Below are positions 23,499 to 31,245 of a stretch of 64,000 nt of DNA, one piece after another (position 1 is the stretch's first letter; every line of letters starts with the position of its first letter). The position numbers and the translations under genes were made by a program. This DNA is from Neptunomonas concharum (GTDB taxonomy: Bacteria; Pseudomonadota; Gammaproteobacteria; Pseudomonadales; Balneatricaceae): positions 1,860,001 to 1,924,000 of the forward strand of contig NZ_CP043869.1 in the NCBI RefSeq assembly GCF_008630635.1. Direction: 5' to 3'. The notes below the pieces were generated by a model, which was given only the letters and a program-made list of their open reading frames with translations, had not been told where the DNA came from and did not search any database.

Positions 23499-23505
23499 GT
23501 TAGGC
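23499..23505 (-). repeat. attC core on the right side of the IS
   Basis: GTTAGGC on the plus strand is the GCCTAAC (RYYYAAC) 5' core of the DUF2188 cassette's attC in cassette orientation; its other arm is at 21885-21945. The IS sits directly beside it. Confidence 0.75.
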
Positions 23506-23612
23506 ATTTTTTTGACTCTACCCTTGAATAATACTGTATAGATACCCATGTAATAGATGTGCTTAGAGCACATGGTGATCCAACTTAGTACTTATTCATT
23601 ATGAGGTAATTT

Positions 23613-23843
23613 ATGTCTAAAGACGACTACAACGTATACCAAGATAGCGATGGAACATGGAAAGGAAAACGCGAAGATGCGAGCCGTGCCAGCGTAACGG
23701 GTTCAACTCAAAAAGAAGTTTTTGAAAGAACTAGAGAGTTAGCGCAAAAAGCTCAATCTGAAATTTCAATTCATCGTGGTGATAACGGTAAAATCCGAGC
23801 TAAACACAGTTACGGAAATGATCCGAAGAGCACCAAAGGATAA
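23613..23843 (+). CDS. DUF2188 protein (cassette gene, inverted)
   Basis: A 76-residue protein: YNVYQDSDGTWKGKREDASRAS, then VFERTRELAQKAQSEISIHRGDNGKIRAKHSYGNDP. The W-x-x-K, the helix with AxxxA spacing, and the IHRxDGKI(R)-xxxSYGNDP ending are the DUF2188 signature, a small alpha-beta protein common in cassettes and plasmids. Function unknown. The ATG has GAGG 8 bases upstream. It is encoded on the plus strand, opposite to the other cassette genes, so it probably has its own promoter in the 100 bases before it (AATACTGTATAGATACCC around 23529). Confidence 0.85.
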   Translation: MSKDDYNVYQDSDGTWKGKREDASRASVTGSTQKEVFERTRELAQKAQSEISIHRGDNGKIRAKHSYGNDPKSTKG

Positions 23844-23883
23844 ATTCGCAAACAAGGGGGAGCTAATATCAAGCTCCCTTGAT

Positions 23884-23982
23884 GCCTAACGCTGAGCTAA
23901 CCGGCAGCCAGTGCGAAGCACGCTTTTGGCTGTCCGACGGAGGCCGTTTGCGGCCGGAGTGTAGTTGAGCGCTTTGTTAGGC
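23884..23982 (-). repeat. Integron attC site
   Basis: On the minus strand GCCTAACAAAGCGCTCAAC ... GGTTAGCTCAGCGTTAGGC. It has the full RYYYAAC and GTTRRRY cores and the asymmetry (AACAAAGCGCTCAA / AGCTCAGCGTT) of a canonical attC, with a long variable stem holding CGGCCGCAAACGGCC and CCAAAAGCGTGCTTCGCACTGG. Length 99 bases. It terminates the 125-residue cassette gene. This is the best-preserved attC in the window and fixes the array's direction as right to left. Confidence 0.93.
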
Positions 23983-23997
23983 ATGCTCTCTACGCAG

Positions 23998-24375
23998 CTA
24001 CTGAACATGGGTAACGCTCCCTTTGTTTGAAAACATTAAATGTTTTGCTCGCATAGTGGTAATGCCCCAATCCTCGGATTTCCACCGCTGATCACCAGCC
24101 TCGGTTAGAAATAGGATGGTATTCCAAGACTCAGATTTACTCCAAGTTACCGCTATAGCCAGGGAGTCGTTAACGGAGTAGTCATTAAAGCTCTCACCTT
24201 CGCGCTCACTTAGTAAAATGGTACCGTCCTTAATAAGGCTTTCTATGATGGTGGTTACTTCAATAGAGTTATGATCCCACTTCTCGAACTCCCATCTAAG
24301 TTCTATCAGGGACGACTCTTCTGATGCGCTTAGAGCGACAAGGAAGAAAGCATCTTGCTCGGTGATTATTTCCAT
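23998..24375 (-). CDS. Unrecognised protein (first integron cassette)
   Basis: A 125-residue acidic protein with no membrane segment. The middle (EESSLIELRWEFEKWDHNSIEVTTIIESLIKDGTILLSE) has a winged-helix-like helix-turn pattern, and the end (TMRAKHLMFSNKGSVTHVQ) is basic. I recognise no family. The ATG lies 6 bases inside the attI/cassette junction (GCCTAAC at 24381), so the gene is the first cassette next to attI, and its attC follows 16 bases after the stop. In a working integron the first cassette is the best expressed. Confidence 0.7.
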   Translation of the reverse strand: MEIITEQDAFFLVALSASEESSLIELRWEFEKWDHNSIEVTTIIESLIKDGTILLSEREGESFNDYSVNDSLAIAVTWSKSESWNTILFLTEAGDQRWKSEDWGITTMRAKHLMFSNKGSVTHVQ

Positions 24376-24380
24376 ATGAT

Positions 24381-24608
24381 GCCTAACAGTTTAGTATACG
24401 GATTCCATCTATTGGGGCCACCTATTAGCACTTCAAAGACTTCTCCCTAAATAATAACTTAATGATTTATATCAATTTTCATTTTTATGCAAACCGATTT
24501 TTACCAATAGGTGGACACAATACATGGCCAATTTGCAAATAAGTGCAGGATAATGTTTAATAAACGGAAAAATACTGGATATAAAAACAGCAAACGGAGT
24601 TGCATTGT
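24381..24608 (-). other. Integron attI region
   Basis: GTTAGGC on the minus strand (24387-24381), preceded there by TACTAAACT, is the crossover where the first cassette meets the integron platform. The following 220 bases up to the intI start are AT-rich with no coding frame that I believe; integrase-binding and Pc promoter motifs are not obvious to me. The identification rests on position: between cassette 1 and a divergently read integrase gene. Confidence 0.65.
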
Positions 24609-25083
24609 ATGCGAAAGTATAAGTCAGATTTATTAGAGTCTGTCCGTCGGGCAATCATGGTCAGGCATTATAGTATCCGTACTGAACAGGCTTATATCCA
24701 CTGGATTCGCAGATATATCTTCTTTATTAATAAACAACATCCTAGTACCTGTGGGCTAAAGAAGTTGAGGATTTCTTAACTTCGTTGGCGGTTGATAAAA
24801 AAGTCGCCTCAAGTACTCAGAATCAAGCTTTAAATGCATTGGTTTTTTTGTACCGGGAGGTTCTCAAACAACCTTTCGAGTACCAAGTTGATGCCATTCG
24901 TTCAACAAAACCTAAAAAGATTCCGGTTGTCCTCTCTCGTCATGAAGTTAAGTCCGTATTAGCTCAGCTCAAAGATACTCATTGATTGATGGCCGCTCTA
25001 CTCTACGGCTCGGGGCTTAGGCTAATGGAGTATGTTAGGTTAAGAGTTAAAGATTTGGATTTTAATTACCGCGCGATTACTGT
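24609..25083 (+). pseudogene. intI: Integron integrase, inactivated and truncated
   Basis: Begins MRKYKSDLLESVRRAIMVRHYSIRTEQAYIHWIRRYI, the IntI N-terminal core-binding domain. A one-base slip near 24756 shifts the frame; the second frame reads AKEVEDFLTSLAVDKKVASSTQNQALNALVFLYREVLKQPF, then KPKKIPVVLSRHEVKSVLAQL. At 24983-24985 TGA replaces the Trp of THWLMA. After it [34 protein letters not shown] still holds the box I Arg, but the remaining 160-170 residues (box II HxxR and Tyr) are gone at the paaY junction. Three independent lesions make it certainly dead. ATG with GGAG upstream. Confidence 0.92.
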
Positions 25084-25092
25084 TCGCTCAGT

Positions 25093-25129
25093 AGAGCGCG
25101 GGGCTGGCGGTGTGCGCAGCCCGCTCTCT
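25093..25129 (-). repeat. GC-rich hairpin at intI/paaY junction
   Basis: AGAGCGCGGGGCTG (25093-25106) pairs with CAGCCCGCTCTCT (25117-25129) with a small bulge. It lies 12 bases after the paaY stop and just where intI homology ends. It could act as the paaY terminator although it lacks a T-run. Confidence 0.45.
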
Positions 25130-25140
25130 GCTATTCTCGA

Positions 25141-25749
25141 TTAGTTTTCTTCTTTCATTTGGTAAAGCGGCTTAACGTTTTCGTCAATCACGAGGCGCTT
25201 ACGGTCGGGTTCAACGGATGTCAGCGCATCCACTTCTTTCATGGTGCTGAGGCTACGTACGGCAAGGTCTTGGTATTGCGCTGTACCTTGGGATTTCCAT
25301 TCGATCTCTTTGTCGCTTAGCTCGCGGATAATACGCGCTGGCGAGCCTGCAACTAATGTACGATCAGGTACTTCAAACTTTGCTTTGACGAATGCCATGG
25401 CCGCTACGATGGCTGATTCGCCGACTACAGCGCCATCCATGACCACTGCATTCATACCTACCAGTGCGTTTTTCTTGACTGTGCAGCCGTGCAGTACAGC
25501 ACCATGGCCGATATGACCATCCTCTTCGACAACGGTGTCACTGTTGGGGAAGCCGTGCATCACGCAGGTGTCTTGGATGTTTGCACCCTCTTTTAGAATC
25601 AGGCGGCCAAAATCCCCTCGTAAACAGGCAGCAGGCCCAACATAGCAACGAGGGCCGATGATGACATCACCAATCAGCACCGCTGTTGGATGCACATAAG
25701 CCGTTGGATCAATGACCGGGGTGACACCATCAATTTGATACACTTTCAT
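25141..25749 (-). CDS. paaY: Phenylacetate-pathway thioesterase PaaY (gamma-carbonic-anhydrase fold)
   Basis: A 202-residue left-handed beta-helix protein with hexapeptide repeats ([63 protein letters not shown]), a gamma-carbonic-anhydrase-like trimer. The CaiE/PaaY pattern [13 protein letters not shown] and the C-terminal [18 protein letters not shown] identify it. In E. coli PaaY hydrolyses dead-end CoA adducts such as ring-hydroxylated phenylacetyl-CoA and oxepin derivatives, sparing CoA. AGGAG precedes the ATG. It follows paaN but with an intrinsic terminator between them, and abuts the integron on its other side. Confidence 0.93.
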   Translation of the reverse strand: MKVYQIDGVTPVIDPTAYVHPTAVLIGDVIIGPRCYVGPAACLRGDFGRLILKEGANIQDTCVMHGFPNSDTVVEEDGHIGHGAVLHGCTVKKNALVGMNAVVMDGAVVGESAIVAAMAFVKAKFEVPDRTLVAGSPARIIRELSDKEIEWKSQGTAQYQDLAVRSLSTMKEVDALTSVEPDRKRLVIDENVKPLYQMKEEN

Positions 25750-25772
25750 TATTATTCTCCTGGTTCTTAAGC

Positions 25773-25798
25773 AAAAGGGAGGCTTCCGCCTCCCTTTT
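25773..25798 (-). terminator. Bidirectional hairpin between paaN and paaY
   Basis: AAAAGGGAGGC (25773-25783), loop TTCC, GCCTCCCTTTT (25788-25798): an 11-base perfect stem with A-run on one side and T-run on the other, so it can terminate in either direction. On the minus strand it falls between paaN and paaY, 24 bases before the paaY start. Confidence 0.85.
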
Positions 25799-25845
25799 AT
25801 AACGGAACTCGATACAGGAATTCCAGTATTTATATTAACTTTTGC

Positions 25846-27525
25846 TTATTTTGGATGACGACGGCTCTGCACCACTCGGAAGCGGTTCGCTACGTACGCC
25901 AAGTCGGATAAACACGCATTCGCCGCTGGGTTGCTGCCCGTGGCATGGAAGTCACTGTAAGCCGCGCTTTGGTTGACGAACACGCCACCGGTCAGGTTGC
26001 AGCTTAGGGCAACGCCGGCATCCAAGGCGGTTTCTTCAATGCTGTCCAGTACGCTGTCGTTGTTGCTGTAGCATCCTAGAGTGATAGCGCCGTGGGTTTT
26101 GATCGCTTCACTGGCCAATTGGATGGAGTGTGCGGTGCTGTCGGTTTTTACCACAAAACTGATGGGGCCAAACAGTTCTTGCATGTAGGTGTCTGCTTGG
26201 TCAGCATCGATGCTCATCAACAGCGGTGAACGTACGCGTGCGTTCGGGAAGTGCGGGTGTGTAAGTGCTTCGGATTCCCGCAGAACGTTACCCAGTGTTT
26301 TGCTGTTTTCGATACGGTCAGCGGTGACCGGGGCTTGGATAGCACCCAAGACCATAGCAGCACGTTCTGGATCAGATAAGAATTTGCTGACGGCGGTGGC
26401 GATGTCGTTGGCAACGTCATCAAAGGTTTTGTGGCCTTGGTCTGTATCGATACCGCCTTTAGGTACGAAGATATCCTGAGGGGTGGTACACATCTGCCCA
26501 GAGTAGAGGCTGAGGGTGAACGATAGGTTGCGGAGCATCCCTTTGTAGTCATCACTGGAGTCGATGATGATGGTGTTTACTCCGGCTTTTTCGGTGTAGA
26601 CCTGTGCTTGGGTGCAGTTCGCTTCTAGCCAGTTACCAAACGGTGTGTTGCCGGTGAAGTCGATCAGTTTGATCTCGTCACGTTTTGCAAGGTCGGCGGT
26701 GCAAGGCTTGGCGGGGTCTGCATCAATCACCATGGAGACGATGTGCGCTGGTAAGCCGTTTTCGGTGAGTACGTCCTGTGCGATTTTGACGCTGATCGCG
26801 GCAGGAAGTATGGCGGCCGGATGGGGTTTGACAATCACCGGGTTGCCCGTAATCAGGTCAGCGAACAGTCCTGGGTAGGTGTTCCATGTTGGGAAGGTGG
26901 AACAACCAATCACTAAGCCGATACCGCGGCCGACAGCGGTGTAGGTTTTGTTGAGTACCAGTGGGTCATGTTTACCCTGCGGCTTGGTCCAGACGGTATT
27001 CGCGGGGGTGTGCATCATCGCTTCGTAGCCGTAGGCAACGGCTTCTAGGCCACGGTCTTGTGCATGGGGGCCACCCGCTTGGAAAGCCATCATGAAGCCT
27101 TGGCCGGAGGTGTGCATCACCGCATAGCCAATTTCAAAGCTACGTTGGTTGATGCGTTCTAGTATCTCTAAGCAGATCGCGGCACGTCCTTGCGGGCCCA
27201 CGTCACGCCAAGCTTTGCGAGCATCGTTCATGGCCGGTAATAGTACATCCAAGTCTACCAGCGGGTATTTGATATTCAGGTCAATACCGTAAGGAGAGAC
27301 TTCACTGCCCGCTTCGCCGATGATTCCGGGCATCTCCAGTGCGAAGGATTGGTTCAGGTAGCCTTTAAACGCGGCTTCGCCATCGGCATTGGCGGTTTCA
27401 CCATAGGCTCGTGGGCTGGGGTTTTCTGGGTATGGGCTCCAGTAGTCACGAGTTTTGATAGCGTGGGTAGCGGCGTTCAGGGTGTCCTGATGTTTGGCAA
27501 ACAGGGTATTCAATGCTTCGCTCAT
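25846..27525 (-). CDS. paaN: Phenylacetate degradation protein PaaN (aldehyde dehydrogenase family)
   Basis: A 559-residue aldehyde dehydrogenase-like enzyme of the PaaN type. The N-terminal AIKTRDYWSPYPENPSPRAYGE is specific to this family. ALDH features follow: Rossmann region NPVIVKPHPAAILPA, FTGNTPFGNWLEANC in place of the usual G-motif, and the catalytic Cys in LYSGQMCTTPQDIFVP near residue 344. PaaN is proposed to act in oxidation of the ring-cleavage aldehyde where the paaZ fusion is absent; paaZ is not in the window. Its sequence is divergently transcribed from paaF, across a 172-base shared promoter. Confidence 0.92.
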   Translation of the reverse strand: MSEALNTLFAKHQDTLNAATHAIKTRDYWSPYPENPSPRAYGETANADGEAAFKGYLNQSFALEMPGIIGEAGSEVSPYGIDLNIKYPLVDLDVLLPAMNDARKAWRDVGPQGRAAICLEILERINQRSFEIGYAVMHTSGQGFMMAFQAGGPHAQDRGLEAVAYGYEAMMHTPANTVWTKPQGKHDPLVLNKTYTAVGRGIGLVIGCSTFPTWNTYPGLFADLITGNPVIVKPHPAAILPAAISVKIAQDVLTENGLPAHIVSMVIDADPAKPCTADLAKRDEIKLIDFTGNTPFGNWLEANCTQAQVYTEKAGVNTIIIDSSDDYKGMLRNLSFTLSLYSGQMCTTPQDIFVPKGGIDTDQGHKTFDDVANDIATAVSKFLSDPERAAMVLGAIQAPVTADRIENSKTLGNVLRESEALTHPHFPNARVRSPLLMSIDADQADTYMQELFGPISFVVKTDSTAHSIQLASEAIKTHGAITLGCYSNNDSVLDSIEETALDAGVALSCNLTGGVFVNQSAAYSDFHATGSNPAANACLSDLAYVANRFRVVQSRRHPK

Positions 27526-27697
27526 GATGATTCTCTGTCGTTAATCTGTAGGAGTGGCATGCTATATGTAACAACCATACACCAAAGTTTATGATACATA
27601 AAGATTGATTTGAATCATTAATATTGTATCCCTTTTGTGTTTTGGGGTAACCTAGTCATTAGTAGCTTGACTGATAACCTGATAAAGGCAGGGTTTA
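27526..27697. promoter_or_regulatory. Shared paaN / paaF promoter region
   Basis: Between divergent paaN and paaF. TGATTTGAATCA (27606-27617) is an inverted repeat with 5-base arms and resembles the PaaX/TGATTC-type sites; it is nested inside GATACA (27593-27598) / TGTATC (27625-27630). Both could be operators of an unlinked paa regulator. No paaX or paaR gene is in the window. Confidence 0.55.
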
Positions 27698-28477
27698 ATG
27701 CAAAATTATGAAGATATTCTTGTCAGTGGCGTTGAATCTGGCGTTCTGACTATTCGTCTTAATCGCCCCGATGCTTACAACGCGCTGCGTACACAACTGC
27801 TTCGCGAGTTAGCCGATGCGTTGGATACAGCTGCAGCGGATGATCAGGTAAAAGCCGTGGTGCTTACTGGCAGTGATACCGTGTTCGCAGCGGGTGCTGA
27901 TATTAAAGAGATGGCATCACTGGATGTCGTTGGCGTGATGAATGACCCTCGCCCTACTTTCTGGCGTCGCATCGCTCTCTTCCCTAAACCGATTGTTGCT
28001 GCCGTCAATGGCTTTGCGTTGGGGGGAGGATGTGAGTTGATGATGCATTGTGACATCGTTATTGCCGGTGATAATGCACAGTTCGGTCAGCCTGAAATCA
28101 ATCTTGGGATTATCCCGGGCGCAGGCGGCACCCAACGACTGATCCGTACCATTGGTAAATCCATGGCGATGCAGCTAGTGCTGTCGGGTGAGTTCATCAG
28201 CGCTCAGCAAGCACGCTCGTTTGGGTTGGTAAGCGAAGTGACTATCCCTGAACGCTCGCTAGAGCGCGCCACTCAGCTCGCTAAAAAGATTGCAACCAAG
28301 CCCCCTATTGCGGTACGTCTAGCAAAAGAGGCGTTATTAAAAGCCTACGAAACAACACTGGATAGCGGCCTGAATCTCGAACGTAAAGCCTTTACCCTAC
28401 TGGCGGCTACGGAAGACCGTAACGAAGGGATTGCTGCTTTTATGGAAAAACGTAAACCGAACTTCACAGGAAAATAA
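27698..28477 (+). CDS. paaF: 2,3-dehydroadipyl-CoA hydratase
   Basis: A crotonase-fold enzyme of 259 residues. First conserved loop GSDTVFAAGADIKEM gives the first oxyanion-hole amide; NGFALGGGCELMMHCDIVIA the second; Glu in FGQPEINLGIIPGAGGTQRL supplies the general base pair used for water addition. In the pathway it hydrates 2,3-dehydroadipyl-CoA to 3-hydroxyadipyl-CoA. First gene of paaFGHIJK, with GGCAGGG before the ATG. The next gene follows after 4 bases. Assignment of F rather than another hydratase rests on order and sequence; it is secure. Confidence 0.93.
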   Translation: MQNYEDILVSGVESGVLTIRLNRPDAYNALRTQLLRELADALDTAAADDQVKAVVLTGSDTVFAAGADIKEMASLDVVGVMNDPRPTFWRRIALFPKPIVAAVNGFALGGGCELMMHCDIVIAGDNAQFGQPEINLGIIPGAGGTQRLIRTIGKSMAMQLVLSGEFISAQQARSFGLVSEVTIPERSLERATQLAKKIATKPPIAVRLAKEALLKAYETTLDSGLNLERKAFTLLAATEDRNEGIAAFMEKRKPNFTGK

Positions 28478-28481
28478 TAAA

Positions 28482-29273
28482 ATGTCTTACGAAACAATCG
28501 AGTTTTCTATTACTGAAGGCGTTGCCGTACTGACGCTTAATCGTCCTGATAGCCTGAACAGTTTCAATACCCAGATGCACGCTGAAGTTCGCAGTGCGTT
28601 AAAAGAGGTTAAAAAGGACAGCAGCGTTCGTTGTCTATTACTAACGGGTAATGGCCGTGGTTTTTGTGCAGGTCAGGATTTGAGCGATCGTAATGTCGCA
28701 CCCGGTGCAGAGGCTCCTAACTTAGGTGAGTCGATCGAGAAGAATTACAGTCCGTTGCTACGTACTATCCGTTCGTTAGAGATGCCGGTTATCTGCGCGG
28801 TTAACGGTGTAGCAGCCGGTGCTGGCGCAAACATCGCCTTTGCTTGTGACATTGTTTTAGCAGCGAAATCAGCTTCTTTTATTCAGGCATTCTGCAAAAT
28901 CGGGCTTGTGCCTGACTGTGGCGGAACCTGGTCTTTACCACGCTTAGTTGGCCCGGCACGCGCGATGGCGCTGTCTATGCTTGGCGACAAGGTATCTGCT
29001 GAGCAGGCTGAACAATGGGGCATGATCTGGAAAAGCGTTGAAAACGAGTCCCTCATGGATGAAGCGCTGTCCATGGCTAAACATTTTGCAACCCAACCCA
29101 CTAAGGGCTTGGCATTGATTAAACGTGCGATTCAGGCATCGGCAACCAACACATTTGATGAGCAACTTGATCTGGAGCGTGACCTGCAAACACTCGCAGG
29201 CCGCACCGAAGACTACCGTGAAGGTGTCGCTGCCTTTATGGAAAAACGTCAACCAGCATTCAAAGGACAATAA
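28482..29273 (+). CDS. paaG: 1,2-epoxyphenylacetyl-CoA isomerase
   Basis: A 263-residue crotonase-fold protein. GNGRGFCAGQDLSDRNVAPG with Asp after GQ is the PaaG signature (the Asp acts as base), and NGVAAGAGANIAFACDIVLAAKSASFIQAFCKIGLVPDCGGTW is its typical core. PaaG turns the ring epoxide of phenylacetyl-CoA into oxepin-CoA and also shifts the double bond later in the pathway. The reading frame is open upstream to 28431, inside paaF, but ATG 28482 has AGGAAA upstream and fits homologues. Confidence 0.94.
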   Translation: MSYETIEFSITEGVAVLTLNRPDSLNSFNTQMHAEVRSALKEVKKDSSVRCLLLTGNGRGFCAGQDLSDRNVAPGAEAPNLGESIEKNYSPLLRTIRSLEMPVICAVNGVAAGAGANIAFACDIVLAAKSASFIQAFCKIGLVPDCGGTWSLPRLVGPARAMALSMLGDKVSAEQAEQWGMIWKSVENESLMDEALSMAKHFATQPTKGLALIKRAIQASATNTFDEQLDLERDLQTLAGRTEDYREGVAAFMEKRQPAFKGQ

Positions 29274-29275
29274 AC

Positions 29276-30784
29276 ATGACCCCTATTTCACCTGATGCGG
29301 TCATTGGTGTTATTGGTGCCGGCACGATGGGTGCAGGCATTGCACAAGTTGCAGCCAAAGCAGGCCATCCGGTTTTACTTTACGATGCCTTTGAAGGTGC
29401 CGCTCAAAAAGGCTTTGACGGTATCAAAAAAGGTCTGAACAAGCTCGTTGAACGCGGCAAAATGGCACAGGCCGATGTCGATGCTCTGCTTAGCCGTATT
29501 ACACTGGTTAATGGGTTAGAAGCGTTCGCCCCTGCTCGTGTGGTGATTGAGGTCATCGTCGAACGGCTTGATGTCAAACAGTCTGTTTTTAGCCAGCTTG
29601 AAGAGATTTGTGCAGACGATACCATTCTTGCAACGAACACCTCTTCCATCTCTGTAACAGCCATTGGTAGTCAGCTAAAACGTGCTAACAATCTAGTGGG
29701 TATGCACTTCTTTAATCCAGCACCGATCATGAAGCTGGTTGAAGTGATTAGTGGTTTGGATACCGATCCCAACGTTGCCGATGCCATTTATGAGCTATCT
29801 GCCCGTTGGGGTAAAAAACCGGTACGCGCTAAATCCACACCGGGCTTTATCGTTAATCGTGTTGCGCGGCCTTTCTATGCTGAAGGCTTACGTGTTTTGC
29901 AAGAAGGCGGCGCGGATGAAGCGACAATTGATGCCGTTATCCGTGAAGCCGGTAACTTCCGTATGGGGCCGTTTGAGTTAATGGACCTGATCGGCCATGA
30001 CGTTAACTTCGCGGTTACCTCTTCAGTGTTTGCTGCTTACTTTAACGACCAGCGTTTCTTGCCATCCTTAATCCAGCAGGATCTTGTGAATGCTGGCCAT
30101 TTGGGACGTAAGTCTGGCCGCGGATTTTACAACTACAGCGCTGATGCTGAAAAACCAACCCCAGCAACGGCTGACACGGCACCTGCGCCTCATCATGTCA
30201 CCATTGAGGGTGATTTAGGTGTTGCCGAGCCTCTGGTCGCTCTGATTGAACAAGCAGGGATTTCGGTTAGCCGTGCGAAAGAGGGACACGGTGCCATCTT
30301 GATTGGCGATACCACCCTCAAATTAACGAATGGTCAGATGACAACGGTGCGCTCTGCTGAGGCTCGTAACAGCAATTTGATCCATTTTGATCTGGCATTG
30401 GATTATACAACGTCAACACGCATTGCTATCTCTGCGGCAGATCAGGCCGACAACGAGTCATTACTTAAAGCCATCGGTTTGTTCCAAGCTATTGGTAAAG
30501 CCGTCACGGTAATTGATGACGTACCGGGCATGATTGTAATGCGAACCGTCGCTATGCTCGCTAACGAAGGCTTCGATGCGGTCAATCAGCAAGTCTGTTC
30601 TGAAGCCGATGTTGATATCGCAATGAAAGGCGGTGTGAACTATCCGTTTGGCCCTATCGAATGGGCAAACAAAGTCAGTTTAACGGTGATTCAAAACGTC
30701 TTAGACAACTTAGCGGCTATGTATGGCGAAGATCGTTACCGCACCTCGCCTCTGATACGCCGAAAAGTCGCTGGAGGTATGTAA
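29276..30784 (+). CDS. paaH: 3-hydroxyadipyl-CoA dehydrogenase
   Basis: A 502-residue 3-hydroxyacyl-CoA dehydrogenase. NAD site GVIGAGTMGAGIAQVAAKAG at the N-terminus; catalytic His in LVGMHFFNPAPIMKLVEVI; the 3HCDH C-terminal domain occurs twice (GRKSGRGFYNY ends the first; the second near MRTVAMLANEGFDAVNQQVCSEADVDIAMKGGVNYPFGP), a layout typical of PaaH. It oxidises 3-hydroxyadipyl-CoA to 3-oxoadipyl-CoA with NAD. Starts two bases after the paaG stop and overlaps paaI by one base (TAATG). Confidence 0.95.
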   Translation: MTPISPDAVIGVIGAGTMGAGIAQVAAKAGHPVLLYDAFEGAAQKGFDGIKKGLNKLVERGKMAQADVDALLSRITLVNGLEAFAPARVVIEVIVERLDVKQSVFSQLEEICADDTILATNTSSISVTAIGSQLKRANNLVGMHFFNPAPIMKLVEVISGLDTDPNVADAIYELSARWGKKPVRAKSTPGFIVNRVARPFYAEGLRVLQEGGADEATIDAVIREAGNFRMGPFELMDLIGHDVNFAVTSSVFAAYFNDQRFLPSLIQQDLVNAGHLGRKSGRGFYNYSADAEKPTPATADTAPAPHHVTIEGDLGVAEPLVALIEQAGISVSRAKEGHGAILIGDTTLKLTNGQMTTVRSAEARNSNLIHFDLALDYTTSTRIAISAADQADNESLLKAIGLFQAIGKAVTVIDDVPGMIVMRTVAMLANEGFDAVNQQVCSEADVDIAMKGGVNYPFGPIEWANKVSLTVIQNVLDNLAAMYGEDRYRTSPLIRRKVAGGM

Positions 30785-31242
30785 TGAGTCTATCTTCAGA
30801 GCAGATGGCCAATGCTTGTAGCCAAGCAATGCACGCCAATGACAAAGCCGCGCAAATGCTGGATATGTCGATTGTCGAAGTTCGTCCAGGTTATGCTCAC
30901 TTAGAAATGACCGTACGCAAAGATATGCTTAACGGTCATGATATCTGTCATGGTGGCATGATCTTTACGTTAGCCGATACAGCCTTTGCTCACTCGTGTA
31001 ACACGTATAACAAAGTTACCGTGGCTAGCGGCTGTACGATTGACTTTGCAGCACCCGCTTTCGAGGGTGATCGCTTACGCGCTATCGCCGAGGAGCGTCA
31101 CCGTAAAGGCCGTACTGGTGTCTACGACATCACGGTTTATAACCAGAATAATGAAGCTCTCGCTTTCTTCCGCGGCAAGTCACACCAAATCAATGGTGTT
31201 CTAGTCGATGAGAACGGCGAATCTGCAAAATCAGGAGAATAG
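30784..31242 (+). CDS. paaI: Hydroxyphenylacetyl-CoA thioesterase
   Basis: A 152-residue hotdog-fold thioesterase: LNGHDICHGGMIFTLADTAFAHSCNTYN is the PaaI signature (the HGG and Asp residues line the active site) and GRTGVYDITVYNQ the last long strand. It releases CoA from dead-end phenylacetyl-CoA derivatives. The frame stays open 41 codons further back inside paaH, but homologues begin at MSLSSEQMANACS, so ATG 30784 was chosen; it shares its A with the paaH stop (TAATG), implying coupled translation. Confidence 0.94.
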   Translation: MSLSSEQMANACSQAMHANDKAAQMLDMSIVEVRPGYAHLEMTVRKDMLNGHDICHGGMIFTLADTAFAHSCNTYNKVTVASGCTIDFAAPAFEGDRLRAIAEERHRKGRTGVYDITVYNQNNEALAFFRGKSHQINGVLVDENGESAKSGE

Positions 31243-31245
31243 TTT

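Noticed and set aside
24472-24654. Minus-strand 60-codon frame in the attI region
   Set aside because: Runs into the intI start, no ribosome site and no homology; better explained as platform DNA.
25846-27525. Call as paaZ
   Set aside because: paaZ proteins have a second hydratase (MaoC) domain and are about 680 residues; this one has only the aldehyde dehydrogenase-like part and the PaaN-type N-terminus.
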